From Aeromicrobium panaciterrae (GTDB lineage Bacteria; Actinomycetota; Actinomycetes; Propionibacteriales; Nocardioidaceae), in contig NZ_JAVDWH010000001.1 in assembly GCF_031457275.1 (NCBI RefSeq), forward strand, positions 1,426,001 through 1,490,000: a stretch of 64,000 nucleotides of DNA. Reading direction: 5' to 3'. Position 1 is the first letter of the stretch, and each line of letters starts with the position of its first letter. Positions 1 to 8,918 of this stretch are shown here, one piece after another. Under the pieces are notes generated by a model. It was not told the origin of the DNA, ran no database searches, and saw only the letters and a list, made by a program, of their open reading frames with translations. A program made the position numbers and the translations under genes.

Positions 1-608
1 TGCTCGTGCCCGAGGTCGCCACGGGCGCAGCTGATGACCTTGCCGAGCTGCGGCAGGCCTGCGACGACGCCATTGACACGCTGCTGGCGAGTGAGCCTGA
101 GCGTGTCGTGATCATCGGGTCCGGTTCGCTTGCCAAGGACCTAGACGAGACCGCCGGAGGTACGTTTGCCGACTTCGGCGTCGACCTGCACGTCGGCGGC
201 CATTCGACTGAACTCCCGCTCAGCCTGACCGTTGGCGCCTGGCTGCTCGCCCGTGCTGGATGGGTCGGACCGCGTAGGTACTCGACCGGCACGCCCGACA
301 TCGAGGGCCGCGTCGCGCTACTGGTGATGGCAGACGGCAGCGCCAAACGTACGACCGAGGCACCGGGCTATTTCGACGAGCGCGCGATTGCATACGACAC
401 GGCGATTGCGCAGGCACTCGAGGCTGGCGACGCCGGAACTCTCGCCGACCTCGACCAAAGTCTGGCCGTCGAACTCTGGGTCGCTGGAGCGCGGCCGCTT
501 GCGACGTTGGGAGAGATGACAAAGGACGCCACGATCACCGCACAGATGCGAGCAAACGTGGCGCCCTTGGGCGTCGGCTACTGGGTAGCCAACTGGAGTG
601 TCAGCTAG
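1..608 (+). CDS. LigB-like (class III extradiol dioxygenase-type) protein, 5' end missing
   Basis: About 200 residues are visible. The reading frame is open to the left edge (first full codon at 3-5), and the first residues read LVPEVATGAADDLAEL. This fits the PHPPLLVPE opening of a family found just before miaA in actinobacteria (Rv2728c type), so the GTG at 6 is probably not the start and the true start lies outside the window. The family resembles the B subunit fold of extradiol dioxygenases, but no ring-cleavage activity is established. The stop TAG shares four bases with the convergent gene that follows. Confidence 0.8.
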   Translation, partial: LVPEVATGAADDLAELRQACDDAIDTLLASEPERVVIIGSGSLAKDLDETAGGTFADFGVDLHVGGHSTELPLSLTVGAWLLARAGWVGPRRYSTGTPDIEGRVALLVMADGSAKRTTEAPGYFDERAIAYDTAIAQALEAGDAGTLADLDQSLAVELWVAGARPLATLGEMTKDATITAQMRANVAPLGVGYWVANWSVS

Positions 609-829
609 GCAGTGGGCTTGTCGCCCTCGGCCAGATCGTCGACAGCGTCCTTCGCCTTGTCGGCCGCGCCGTCGATCTGCTCGTCGTACTTGCCCTTGGT
701 CGCCTTGTTGGCGAGGTCAGCAGCCTTGTCGATGCCCTTGTCAATGTTCGCGTTCTGCGAAGCGGCGAGGTCAGTTGCCTTGTCCTTCAGGCCGGAGCTC
801 TGCTTCTTGAACTTGTCGAGAAAACCCAT
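605..829 (-). CDS. MT0933-type antitoxin-like small protein
   Basis: 74 residues, lysine-, alanine- and aspartate-rich, beginning MGFLDKFKKQSSGLKDKATD, with repeating KAxDLAxKA segments and an amphipathic helical look. This matches the family annotated as MT0933-like antitoxin (Rv0909 type). No toxin gene lies beside it: on one side is the LigB-like gene, on the other miaA, which is divergent. It may equally be a small stress or structural protein, and the antitoxin label is by family only. An AGGGGACAG stretch lies just upstream of the ATG. Confidence 0.75.
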   Translation of the reverse strand: MGFLDKFKKQSSGLKDKATDLAASQNANIDKGIDKAADLANKATKGKYDEQIDGAADKAKDAVDDLAEGDKPTA

Positions 830-901
830 GGTTCTGTCCCCTGAGAGTTGGTGTGGGCGGTGGCCCCCGTATGTCTGCCACGGTACTGCGAGACTTGAAA
901 C

Positions 902-1825
902 ATGGCATCCGTCGACCGCATCGTGGGAGTGGTTGGCCCGACCGCGTCCGGCAAGTCACGATTGGCAGTTGACCTGGCCCTGAGCCTCGGCAAAGCCGAG
1001 ATCGTCAATGTCGATTCGATGCAGCTCTATCGCGGTATGGATATCGGTACGGCCAAGCCGACGACCGAAGAACGCGGCGTCGTCCCACATCACTTGTTCG
1101 ACGTCCTGGACGTCACGGACATCGCCACAGTGGCTGAGTTCCAGGCGATGGCACGCAGCACGATTGCCGAATGTCACCACCGGGGAGTCACGCCGATCCT
1201 GGTCGGCGGATCTGCGCTGTACGTACGAGCAGTCTTCGACCGGCTCGACTTCCCAGGCACCGACGAGGACGTACGCGAGCGGTGGACTGCTGAGCTTGAG
1301 GCGCGCGGATCTGAAGCGCTCCATGCCGACCTTGCTCAGAAGGACCCCGAGGCGGCGGCCATCATCCTGCCCTCGAACGGGCGTCGCATCGTACGAGCGC
1401 TCGAGGTCATCGAGCTCACCGGCGAGAAGTTCGCGGCGACCATGCCACCGTTCGAGTCCGTGTACGACAACGTCACCCTGATTGGGCTCGACGTGCCGCG
1501 CGACGTGCTCGACGTACGCCTTGCCGAGCGTGTCGATGCGATGTGGGCTGACGGGTTTGTCGACGAGGTACGTGCGCTGCGCGAGGTTGGTCTCGAGGAC
1601 GGCTTCACTGCCAGCCGTGCGCTCGGCTATCAGCAGATCCTGGCGTTCCTGCGTGGCGAGATGACCGAGGACGAAGCGCGCGAGGCGACCGTGACGGGCA
1701 CGCGCAAGTTCGCCCGTCGCCAGGATCGCGACTTCCGCAAGGACCCCCGTATCCACTGGCTCCCGTACGACGCCAGCGACCTCGTCGACCAAGCCGCAAG
1801 CCTCGCTCAACCACTCGGCCCCTAG
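902..1825 (+). CDS. miaA: tRNA dimethylallyltransferase MiaA
   Basis: 307 residues, the normal length. It transfers a dimethylallyl group to N6 of A37 in tRNAs reading UNN codons; MiaB then acts on the product. The P-loop GPTASGKS is at residues 11-18, followed by the family signatures DSMQLYRGMDIGTAKP and LVGGSALYVRA and the C-terminal GTRKFARRQDRDFRK RNA-binding segment. The start ATG at 902 has only a weak ribosome binding site. The last codons, GGC CCC TAG, fall on the edge of repeat A1, so the repeat provides the stop. Confidence 0.97.
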   Translation: MASVDRIVGVVGPTASGKSRLAVDLALSLGKAEIVNVDSMQLYRGMDIGTAKPTTEERGVVPHHLFDVLDVTDIATVAEFQAMARSTIAECHHRGVTPILVGGSALYVRAVFDRLDFPGTDEDVRERWTAELEARGSEALHADLAQKDPEAAAIILPSNGRRIVRALEVIELTGEKFAATMPPFESVYDNVTLIGLDVPRDVLDVRLAERVDAMWADGFVDEVRALREVGLEDGFTASRALGYQQILAFLRGEMTEDEAREATVTGTRKFARRQDRDFRKDPRIHWLPYDASDLVDQAASLAQPLGP

Positions 1826-1951
1826 CCCGAGGAACGAGGGCGGGAGCGAAGCGAAGGGGCGTACGACGAGAGGCTCGCTCGGGTAATCCGCCTCACGACG
1901 CTTCGGCCTCGTCCCTCGGCCTCCCAGTCGCTTCGCTCCTTAGCGAGCGAG
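1819..1951. repeat. Family A dispersed repeat, copy A1
   Basis: GC-rich element between miaA and dapF. It starts with CCCCTAG, which contains the miaA stop, and ends with TCGCTCCTTAGCGAGCGA. It carries inverted segments such as GAGCGAAGCGAAGGGGCG and CTTCGGCCTCGTCCCTCGGC. The right half recurs nearly unchanged at 8500-8557 (inverted), 8919-8972 and 53034-53093. No open reading frame of its own is evident. Confidence 0.85.
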
Positions 1952-1977
1952 ATGGTTTCGGCACGTAGACTGGACCT

Positions 1978-2796
1978 ATGAGCTTTCCATGGTTGAAGGG
2001 GCACGGGACGGAGAACGACTTCGTGCTGCTTCCTGACCATGACGGCACGATCCACGGCGACTTGGACGGTGCCTTCGTGGCAGCCCTGTGTCACCGTCGT
2101 CGCGGCATCGGCGCCGACGGTGTGATGCGTGTTGTCCGCACGCAGGCGCTTGGCGAGCAGTCGGCCGGCGAGTGGTTCATGGACTACAAGAACGCCGACG
2201 GTTCGGTCAGTGAGATGTGCGGCAACGGCATCCGCGTCTTCGCCCTGCATCTCGTACAAGAAGGACTCGCCGATCCGTCGCAGCCGTTCGTGGTCGGCAC
2301 GCGTGACGGCGACAAGACGATCACGTTCGACCGCGACCAGATCTCGGTCGATATGGGCAAGCCTGAACTTCGCGGCGTCTCCAAGGTGACGGCCGATGGT
2401 CGTACGTGGGAGGCGCAGGATGTACGTACGGGCAACCCGCACGCTGTCGCGTTCGTCGAGCGACTCACGGACGCGGGTTCGCTGCTGGTCGAGCCCGACT
2501 ACGACAAGACGACGTACCCCGAAGGCGTCAACATCGAGTTCGTCGTACGCGAGGGTGCACAGCACGTCTCGATGCGCGTTCACGAGCGTGGCTCCGGAGA
2601 GACCCGCTCGTGCGGCACGGGTGCATGCGCGGTTGCGGCCGCAGCGGCGCACTCCGACGGCGCTGCCCGCCCCGTCACCTATCGCGTCGACGTACCAGGC
2701 GGAACAGTCCACGTGACCTGGACCGACGACGACCACCTCATCCTCACCGGCCCTGCCGAGATTGTCGCCCGCGGCGACATGGAATGGATCGCATGA
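1978..2796 (+). CDS. dapF: Diaminopimelate epimerase DapF
   Basis: 272 residues. Interconverts LL- and meso-diaminopimelate for lysine and peptidoglycan synthesis in the cytoplasm. The two catalytic cysteines are visible in MCGNGIRVF and GETRSCGTGACAVA, the two conserved active-site motifs of the family, and the N-terminal KGHGTENDFVLL is typical. The stop TGA overlaps the hflX start (ATGA), so the two are probably translated together. The ATG follows repeat A1 by about 25 bases, so any promoter must lie in or beside the repeat. Confidence 0.97.
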   Translation: MSFPWLKGHGTENDFVLLPDHDGTIHGDLDGAFVAALCHRRRGIGADGVMRVVRTQALGEQSAGEWFMDYKNADGSVSEMCGNGIRVFALHLVQEGLADPSQPFVVGTRDGDKTITFDRDQISVDMGKPELRGVSKVTADGRTWEAQDVRTGNPHAVAFVERLTDAGSLLVEPDYDKTTYPEGVNIEFVVREGAQHVSMRVHERGSGETRSCGTGACAVAAAAAHSDGAARPVTYRVDVPGGTVHVTWTDDDHLILTGPAEIVARGDMEWIA

Positions 2797-4172
2797 CCGA
2801 GCAGCAAGGCAACACAGAGGGACTCGAGCTCGAAGAACGCAATTCACTCCGCCGCATTGATGGGTTGCGTACCGAGCTCGAGGACATCACCGAGGTCGAA
2901 TACCGCAAGCTCCGCCTGGAGCGGGTCGTCCTCGTCGGCGTATGGACCGAAGGCACGGCACTCGACGCCGAGAACTCGCTCGCCGAGCTCAAGCTGCTCG
3001 CCGAGACCGCCGGCTCAGAGGTGCTCGACGCGCTGATCCAGCGACGCCAGAAGCCAGACCCGGCGACATACATCGGCACCGGCAAGGTCGAAGAGCTTCG
3101 TGCTGCCGTTGAGTCGACCGGCGCCGACACCGTCATCTGCGATGGAGCGCTCGCACCGAGCCAGCTCCGCAACCTGGAGGACCGCGTCAAGGTCAAGGTC
3201 GTCGACCGTACGGCGCTGATCCTCGACATCTTCGCCCAGCACGCCAAGTCCAAAGAGGGCAAGGCGCAGGTCGAGCTGGCCCAGCTGCAGTACCAAACCC
3301 AGCGTCTCCGCGGTTGGGGTGGCGAGCTGTCGCGCCAGGCTGGTGGTCAGGCCGCAGGCGGCGAGGGCATCGGTGGTCGTGGACCTGGTGAGACGAAGCT
3401 CGAGACCGATCGTCGTCGTATCCAGATGAAGATGACCAAGTTGCGCCGTGAGCTCAAGGAGCTCGGCGTTGCTCGCGAGACCAAGAAGGCGAACCGTAAG
3501 CGCCACCAGGTCCCGTCGGTCGCGATCGCGGGCTACACCAACGCTGGCAAGTCGAGCCTGCTCAACCGCCTCACGGATGCGGGCGTGCTGGTCGAGGATG
3601 CATTGTTCGCGACCCTCGATCCGACCACCCGCCGTACGCAGACGTCAGACGGTCGCGTCTACACGATGTCCGACACGGTCGGCTTCGTACGCAACCTCCC
3701 ACACCAGCTCGTCGAGGCCTTCCGCTCAACGCTCGAAGAAGTCGCCGAGGCCGACCTCGTGCTGCATGTTGTCGACGGTGCGCATCCCGACCCCGAGGGC
3801 CAGATCCGGTCCGTACGTGCGGTGTTCGCTGATGTCGATGCCGACAAGGTGCCCGAGATCATCGTGATCAACAAGGCCGACGCTGCCGATCCGATCGTCC
3901 TCAAGACGCTGCTCGCCAAGGAGCCGCATGCAGTCGTCGTCAGCGCCAAGACTGGCGAAGGTATCGACGAGCTGCTCAGCGCGATCGAAGCCGATCTGCC
4001 GCAACCGGCGACTCGCGTCGACGTGATGCTCCCGTACGCGCGTGGCGACCTGCTCAACCAGATCCACACGCAGGGCGAGATCGAATCGCTCGACCATGAG
4101 GGCGACGGCACTCACGTCGTCGCGCGAGTCCACGGCCACCTTGCGGCAGAGCTCGAGCCCTACGCCGTCTGA
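2793..4172 (+). CDS. hflX: GTPase HflX
   Basis: 459 residues from the ATG at 2793, which overlaps the dapF stop by four bases; the frame is open further upstream but that part has no homology value. HflX is a ribosome-splitting GTPase of stress recovery. The N-terminal domain has PDPATYIGTGKVEEL, then a coiled region rich in Gly (GGEGIGGRGPGETKLE), then the G domain with AGYTNAGKSSLLNRL (G1), DTVGF (G3) and INKAD (G4). Gene order dapF-hflX is common in actinobacteria. Confidence 0.95.
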   Translation: MTEQQGNTEGLELEERNSLRRIDGLRTELEDITEVEYRKLRLERVVLVGVWTEGTALDAENSLAELKLLAETAGSEVLDALIQRRQKPDPATYIGTGKVEELRAAVESTGADTVICDGALAPSQLRNLEDRVKVKVVDRTALILDIFAQHAKSKEGKAQVELAQLQYQTQRLRGWGGELSRQAGGQAAGGEGIGGRGPGETKLETDRRRIQMKMTKLRRELKELGVARETKKANRKRHQVPSVAIAGYTNAGKSSLLNRLTDAGVLVEDALFATLDPTTRRTQTSDGRVYTMSDTVGFVRNLPHQLVEAFRSTLEEVAEADLVLHVVDGAHPDPEGQIRSVRAVFADVDADKVPEIIVINKADAADPIVLKTLLAKEPHAVVVSAKTGEGIDELLSAIEADLPQPATRVDVMLPYARGDLLNQIHTQGEIESLDHEGDGTHVVARVHGHLAAELEPYAV

Positions 4173-4268
4173 CCCGCGCCAAGAAACTTTGGGCGAGGAC
4201 CCATCTGTGGGGGGATCCGTCTCGAACCCCGAGCAATCAGTGTTACCTACCTCACAGAAGGTTTGCTC

Positions 4269-4955
4269 ATGCGACGTATCAAGATCTCTCCCGCAGTAGT
4301 CATTGCCTCGCTCGCCCTCGTTGTTGCATCCAGCGGTACGGCCTATGCCGCAGCCACGATCGGCACCAACGAGATCAAGGACGGTTCGATTCGCGGCATC
4401 GATGTCATGAATGGAACGCTCAACACCAAGGACCTGTCGCAGAGCGCTATTGGCAGCTTGGGGAACCGCTGGTTGCTGGTCGACAAGGACGGCGCGATCA
4501 TCGCCCAGTCCGGCGGCTTCAGCATCAACGCGGCCTACCCGACGTTGGACAACTCGACTCCCGGTGGCGTCCCCGACAACTCGATGCGCGCGGCCGGCAA
4601 CGTCTACATCAACGCCAACGAGAACTTGAGCAACAACGCGATCAGCGTGACGATTGCGCTGCAGAACGTGACAGAGCAGGACGACAACGCCAACACGAAC
4701 GGTCGCAAGGCAGGACCCGACGCGAACGCGGAGTTCTCCGGTGAGATCACGTCCACGGTGTGCGGCATCACTGGCATCGTCGGCTGCGCTCCTCCCGGTG
4801 CCAACAACCGCAATCACTTTGTGGTGAGCCCGCGTCTGAGTGACGGTTCGGTCACCTCGGCCGTCAACCACAAGCGCTTCTACGTAGTGATCTCGGGTGA
4901 CTCGTCGGACTTCATCTCACCGGCCACGCCGATCCTGCCGAAGGCGCTGTCCTGA
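4269..4955 (+). CDS. Secreted protein of unknown function
   Basis: 228 residues from the ATG at 4269, which has AGAAGG eight bases upstream; a TTG two codons earlier is less likely. The N-terminus MRRIKISPAVVIASLALVVA followed by SSGTAYAAA is a clear signal peptide. The next stretch, TIGTNEIKDGSIRGIDVMNG, matches a motif found after the signal in many actinobacterial surface proteins of unknown function. The mature part is rich in Asn, Thr and Gly and has two cysteines (VCGITGIVGC). No catalytic motif is seen. Ends before a hairpin at 4981-5018. Confidence 0.8.
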   Translation: MRRIKISPAVVIASLALVVASSGTAYAAATIGTNEIKDGSIRGIDVMNGTLNTKDLSQSAIGSLGNRWLLVDKDGAIIAQSGGFSINAAYPTLDNSTPGGVPDNSMRAAGNVYINANENLSNNAISVTIALQNVTEQDDNANTNGRKAGPDANAEFSGEITSTVCGITGIVGCAPPGANNRNHFVVSPRLSDGSVTSAVNHKRFYVVISGDSSDFISPATPILPKALS

Positions 4956-4980
4956 CAGCCTGAGCTATCCAGACCTGCTC

Positions 4981-5018
4981 AACCAGCGAGCTGCTTTAAA
5001 GGGAGGCGCTCGCTGGTT
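4981..5018. terminator. Hairpin between convergent genes
   Basis: AACCAGCGAGC (4981-4991) pairs perfectly with GCTCGCTGGTT (5008-5018), extendable by CTC/GAG on the outside with a one-base bulge. It sits between the secreted-protein gene and the convergent acetyltransferase gene. There is no long U tract. The flanks CTCAACC and GTTTGAGTAG resemble the ends of repeat family B, so this may be a degenerate relative. Confidence 0.6.
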
Positions 5019-5028
5019 TGAGTAGCGC

Positions 5029-5499
5029 TCAGCGCAGGCGCTTCTCGTAGCGCCTGACCGGTGCAGTGAAGGGTCCGTCCTCGGTCTCGGCCGAGTATTC
5101 AAACGAGCCGGTGTCGGCCCACCCGCTGCGCTCGTAGAAGCGACGCGCTCGCGCGTTGCCCGCGACAACGGCGAGCCAGGCAACGTCGTACGTCTCGGCG
5201 ACGGTCCGCTCGCCGTGACTCAGGATCGCGTCAGCGACTCCACTGCCACGGGCTGACGCGTCGACGTACACCTGCTCGACCTCGTCGTCATGGACAGTCA
5301 CGAAGCCGGCAATGCGATCGTCGATGACCGCAACGGTTGTGATGGCGATCCGCGAGTTGGCGAGCGTATGGAAGTGCTCGGCTTGGCGGTACTTGTACAT
5401 CGCCTCCGGCACATTCCCCGCGTGTCCGTCGTGCCATCCGCGATGCCAGATGTCGGCGATCGCGTCAGCATCCTCAACGGTTGCAGCCCGAAGCTCCAT
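5029..5499 (-). CDS. GNAT family N-acetyltransferase
   Basis: 156 residues. Single acetyltransferase domain: N-terminal MELRAATVEDADAIADIWHRG, central EQVYVDASARGSGVADAIL, whose RGSGVA corresponds to the acetyl-CoA loop Q/RxxGxG/A, and a C-terminal NARARRFYERSGW motif typical of the fold. The substrate cannot be inferred from sequence or neighbours. The start lies 63 bases from the divergent dinG-type gene. Confidence 0.9.
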   Translation of the reverse strand: MELRAATVEDADAIADIWHRGWHDGHAGNVPEAMYKYRQAEHFHTLANSRIAITTVAVIDDRIAGFVTVHDDEVEQVYVDASARGSGVADAILSHGERTVAETYDVAWLAVVAGNARARRFYERSGWADTGSFEYSAETEDGPFTAPVRRYEKRLR

Positions 5500-5562
5500 G
5501 TCTCAAACGCTAGCGGTGGACGCAGACCGACGCTCGTCTGCGCTGGCGGATAGCCTTCGGCT

Positions 5563-7497
5563 GTGTCCAAGACCCCTGACGTTCGCGCGGTGCTTCACGC
5601 CGCCGTCGAAGCTGTCGGGGGAGAGGAGCGTCCGGGCCAGATCGAGATGGCCGAAGCCGTTCAGCATTCGCTCGCCAGCGGCGAGCACCTCCTCGTCCAG
5701 GCCGGCACTGGCACCGGCAAATCGCTCGGCTATCTCGTACCGAGCCTCCTGCACGGCAGGCGCGTCGTCGTCGCCACCGCAACGCTCAATCTTCAGCACC
5801 AACTCGTGGAGCGCGACATACCGGCGCTCAAAGACGCTGCCCGCAAGACCATGGGCGAAGTACCCCATCACGCGGTCGTGAAGGGCCGTAGCAACTACGC
5901 GTGCCTGCACCGCGTACGTGAGGGTGCGCCCGACGATCAGGGCACGCTCGTCGACGTACCCGAGGGTTCGCTCGGAGCCGAGGTCGTCGAGCTTCGCGAG
6001 TGGGCCGAGGAGCAGGCTTCCGCCGGTCACTCAGGCGACAAGGACTCAGCGCCTTCCCACACCGACCGCGCCTGGCGCCAGGTCAGCGTCAACCACCGCG
6101 AATGCCTCGGCGCTTCGCGCTGCGCGCATGCGCAGGAATGCTTCGCCGAGCTGGCCCGCGAAGACGCCCAAGACGCCCAGCTGATCGTCACCAACCACGC
6201 CTTGCTCGCGATCGATGCGATCGACGGTGTGCCGATGCTGCCGGAGTACGGCGCCGTGATCGTGGACGAGGCCCATGAGCTCGCCGCTCGAGTGACGCAG
6301 GCGTCGACCGATGAGCTCGACTCCGCCATGATCGAGCGCGCTGCACGACGAGCTCGCGCGCAGGCCGACGGCCAGTCAGCTGACGACCTCTCCGATGCGT
6401 CCGACGCCCTCAACGACGTGATGGTCCGCATGGACGAAGGGCGCATTGACGCCGTCGAGGAGTCGCTGCAAGAGGTGCTCGAGCTCATACGTGACTCGGC
6501 CCGCGCGACGCTGTCGGACTTCCCCAAGGAGGACGGCAAGTCCGAGCCCGACGCTGCACGGCAGCAAGCGCGAGGCATGGTCGATGACATTCGCAAGATC
6601 GCCGACCGGATGGCATCCAAGGGTGAGACCGAAGTGCTCTGGATGAGCGCAGGTCAGCGCGACAAACGACTCCATATCGCACCGATCGACGTGTCCGCGA
6701 GTCTTCGCGAGAAGCTCTTCGGCGAGAAGACCGTTGTCCTGACCAGCGCCACCCTCAAGCTCGGCGGGGGATTCGATCCAGTCGCCCAGTCTCTGGGCCT
6801 CAAACCCGGCGACGACGACTGGTCGTCACTCGATGTCGGCTCGCCGTTCGACTACCAGCAGCAGGGCATGCTCTACGTCGCCAAGGACCTCCCGCTGCCA
6901 GGCCGCGATGGCCTAGAGGAGGCGCAGCTCGCCGAGATCACCGCACTCGTCGAGGCGGCCGGTGGTCGTACGCTCGGGCTCTTCTCCTCACGCCGCGCTG
7001 CCGAGAGGGCGGCCGAAGTCGTACGCGAGCGGTTGCCCGACATCGACATCTGGTGCCAAGGCGACGCCCAGTTGCCCGAGTTGGCGCGCAGGTTCGCCGA
7101 GACGCCAAGCACCTGCCTGTTCGGCACTCTGAGCCTGTGGCAGGGCGTCGACCTCCCGGGCGACACCTGCCAGCTCGTGATCATCGACCGCATCCCGTTC
7201 CCGAGACCCGATGATCCGTTGATGAGTGCACGCCAGCGACTCGTGGAAAAGCGTGGCGGCAACGGCTTCATGAACGTCGCTGCTCATCACGCTGCATTGT
7301 TGTTGGCGCAGGGGACCGGCCGCCTCATCCGTCGGGCGACCGACAAGGGAGTCGTCGCGATCCTCGATCCGCGCATCGTCACGGCTCGCTATGGCTCGTT
7401 CCTGGCGGCCTCGCTGCCCGACATGTGGAGGACCACGGATCGCGAGATTGCATTGGGTGCGCTGCGCCGACTCGACGAAGCCGCCGCCACGCCTTGA
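5563..7497 (+). CDS. DinG/XPD-type ATP-dependent DNA helicase
   Basis: 644 residues from a GTG start. Superfamily 2 iron-sulfur helicase related to DinG and YoaA. The Walker A motif is QAGTGTGKS, the Walker B box is VDEAHE, and four cysteines for the iron-sulfur cluster lie in YACLHRV and ECLGASRCAHAQECFAE. The C-terminal half has TSATLKLGG, LFGTLSLWQGVDLPG and QGTGRLIRR helicase motifs. Expected to unwind forked or R-loop DNA in repair. A lone gene followed by galE 45 bases later, possibly co-transcribed. No LexA box was seen before it. Confidence 0.93.
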   Translation: MSKTPDVRAVLHAAVEAVGGEERPGQIEMAEAVQHSLASGEHLLVQAGTGTGKSLGYLVPSLLHGRRVVVATATLNLQHQLVERDIPALKDAARKTMGEVPHHAVVKGRSNYACLHRVREGAPDDQGTLVDVPEGSLGAEVVELREWAEEQASAGHSGDKDSAPSHTDRAWRQVSVNHRECLGASRCAHAQECFAELAREDAQDAQLIVTNHALLAIDAIDGVPMLPEYGAVIVDEAHELAARVTQASTDELDSAMIERAARRARAQADGQSADDLSDASDALNDVMVRMDEGRIDAVEESLQEVLELIRDSARATLSDFPKEDGKSEPDAARQQARGMVDDIRKIADRMASKGETEVLWMSAGQRDKRLHIAPIDVSASLREKLFGEKTVVLTSATLKLGGGFDPVAQSLGLKPGDDDWSSLDVGSPFDYQQQGMLYVAKDLPLPGRDGLEEAQLAEITALVEAAGGRTLGLFSSRRAAERAAEVVRERLPDIDIWCQGDAQLPELARRFAETPSTCLFGTLSLWQGVDLPGDTCQLVIIDRIPFPRPDDPLMSARQRLVEKRGGNGFMNVAAHHAALLLAQGTGRLIRRATDKGVVAILDPRIVTARYGSFLAASLPDMWRTTDREIALGALRRLDEAAATP

Positions 7498-7542
7498 TAG
7501 CCTGTTGAGGCTCTGACCAACCAACGTTCGTAGGGACCACCG

Positions 7543-8505
7543 TTGACTGTTCTGATCACCGGCGGTGCCGGCTACATCGGTTCGCACATCGTGCGGGCAT
7601 TCCGGCTCGCCGGACTCGATTGCATCATCGTCGACGACTTCTCGAGCGGGCACCGCGAGTTCGTCCCTGACGACTGCGTAGTGATCGATTCGTCGATTCT
7701 CGATACCAAGATCCTGGCGAAGGCCATGGTCGAGCACGAGGTCGAAGCCGTTGTGCATCTCGCTGGCTTCAAGTACGCCGGCGTTTCCGTCCAGCGCCCG
7801 CTGCATACGTACGAGCAGAACGTGCAGGGCACGGTGAGCCTGCTGCAGGCGATGCACGAAGCCGACGTCGACAAGATCGTCTTCTCCTCGAGCGCCGCCG
7901 TGTACGGCACCCCGGACGTCGACATCGTCACCGAGGCGACAGCGACAGCGCCCGAGTCGCCCTATGGCGAGACCAAACTGATCGGTGAGTGGCTGATGCG
8001 GGACGCAGCGCGAGCGCACCCGCTGCACCACACCTCGCTGCGCTACTTCAATGTCGTCGGCTCTGCGACGCCCGAGCTCTATGACTCGAGCCCGCACAAC
8101 CTGTTCCCACTGGTCATCGAGGCATTGCTGGAAGACCGTACGCCGCGCATTTACGGCGATGACTACCCAACGGCCGACGGCACGTGCGTACGCGACTACA
8201 TCCACGTCGCCGACCTGGCCGATGCTCACGTGGTGGCGGCACAGAAGCTGCTTGCCGGCACCGAGCTGCATCCGGTCTACAACCTCGGTAGCGGTGATGG
8301 CGTGTCGGTGCGTCAGATCATGACGGCTGTCGCGGATGCCACGGGCATCGCGTTCGAGCCCGAGATTGCAGCGCGTCGCGAGGGCGATCCAGCGCGCATC
8401 GTCGCGTCAGGCGAGCTTGCCGCTCGCGACCTGAACTGGGCGATGCGTCATACGGTCGCCGACATGGTCACCAGCGCCTGGCAAGCCCGCAATCTCGACC
8501 GCTAA
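7543..8505 (+). CDS. galE: UDP-glucose 4-epimerase GalE
   Basis: 320 residues from a TTG start preceded by TAGGGA. Extended short-chain dehydrogenase fold: NAD-binding GGAGYIGS at residues 6-13, catalytic Ser in FSSSAAVYG and the YxxxK pair in SPYGETKLIGEW. Epimerises UDP-glucose and UDP-galactose for cell-envelope sugars. The final codons CGC TAA belong to repeat A2, so the C-terminus was set by the repeat. The family is often slightly longer (about 330-340), in keeping with a small C-terminal replacement. Confidence 0.94.
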   Translation: MTVLITGGAGYIGSHIVRAFRLAGLDCIIVDDFSSGHREFVPDDCVVIDSSILDTKILAKAMVEHEVEAVVHLAGFKYAGVSVQRPLHTYEQNVQGTVSLLQAMHEADVDKIVFSSSAAVYGTPDVDIVTEATATAPESPYGETKLIGEWLMRDAARAHPLHHTSLRYFNVVGSATPELYDSSPHNLFPLVIEALLEDRTPRIYGDDYPTADGTCVRDYIHVADLADAHVVAAQKLLAGTELHPVYNLGSGDGVSVRQIMTAVADATGIAFEPEIAARREGDPARIVASGELAARDLNWAMRHTVADMVTSAWQARNLDR

Positions 8506-8572
8506 GGAGCGAAGCGACTGGGAGGGAGCGAGGAACGAGCGACCGAAGCGTCGTGAGTTGAGAAGCTCGCTG
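8500..8572. repeat. Family A dispersed repeat, copy A2 (inverted half)
   Basis: Begins CGCTAAGGAGCGAAGCGACT, the exact reverse complement of the right-hand end of copy A1, and continues through GAGCGACCGAAGCGTCGTGAG. It contains the galE stop codon and ends just before the GIY-YIG gene stop. Confidence 0.85.
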
Positions 8573-8580
8573 CTGGACTC

Positions 8581-8856
8581 CTAGTGGAGCTGCGACTCGT
8601 CCTCGACTCGAATTCCTGGGCCTGTTGCGATGAGTCGCTTCTTCTTGCTTCGGGTCCAACCGTGGACCTGACGCTCTCGACCCCATGCCTCGGAGACGTA
8701 GTCGTACTGCTCGAAGTAAAGCAATGTCACCGGTAACCGTGTGCGCGTGTAGTCGCCTATCCCTTGGCGGTGTTCCCAGAGTCGGCCGAGCAGGTTTCGC
8801 GTGCTGCCGACATAAAACGTGCCATCAGCGCAGAGAAGGATGTAGAAGTAGCCCAT
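8581..8856 (-). CDS. GIY-YIG nuclease family protein
   Basis: 91 residues; small single-domain UvrC-N-type endonuclease. The namesake motif is present as FYILLCADGTFYVGSTRN (GIY appears as YIL and YIG as YVG), followed by the LWEHRQG helix, where the catalytic Arg and His of the family lie, and a conserved Glu in SEAWGRERQ. Small GIY-YIG proteins (YhbQ/UPF0213-like) cut DNA in some bacteria. The gene is bracketed by family A repeats on both sides (8500-8572 and 8919-9053), which is unusual and discussed in the findings. Confidence 0.9.
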   Translation of the reverse strand: MGYFYILLCADGTFYVGSTRNLLGRLWEHRQGIGDYTRTRLPVTLLYFEQYDYVSEAWGRERQVHGWTRSKKKRLIATGPGIRVEDESQLH

Positions 8857-8918
8857 TGCCGGAGCGTGTTGGAACGTTCGCAGTCTCGCTGCTTCGAGTC
8901 CACAGGCGAGCTTCTCGG

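Noticed and set aside
1819-1951. CRISPR array or tRNA within the GC-rich repeats
   Set aside because: The copies are dispersed, inverted and without regular spacers, and do not fold as tRNA.
2406-2792. N-terminal extension of HflX by 129 codons
   Set aside because: It overlaps dapF in another frame and has no similarity to HflX; the ATG at 2793 overlaps the dapF stop as in coupled genes.
4976-5023. Full copy of repeat family B at the hairpin after the first secreted gene
   Set aside because: Only the CTCAACC and GAGTAG ends resemble the family; the TTTCGATACG core is missing, so it is listed as a terminator.
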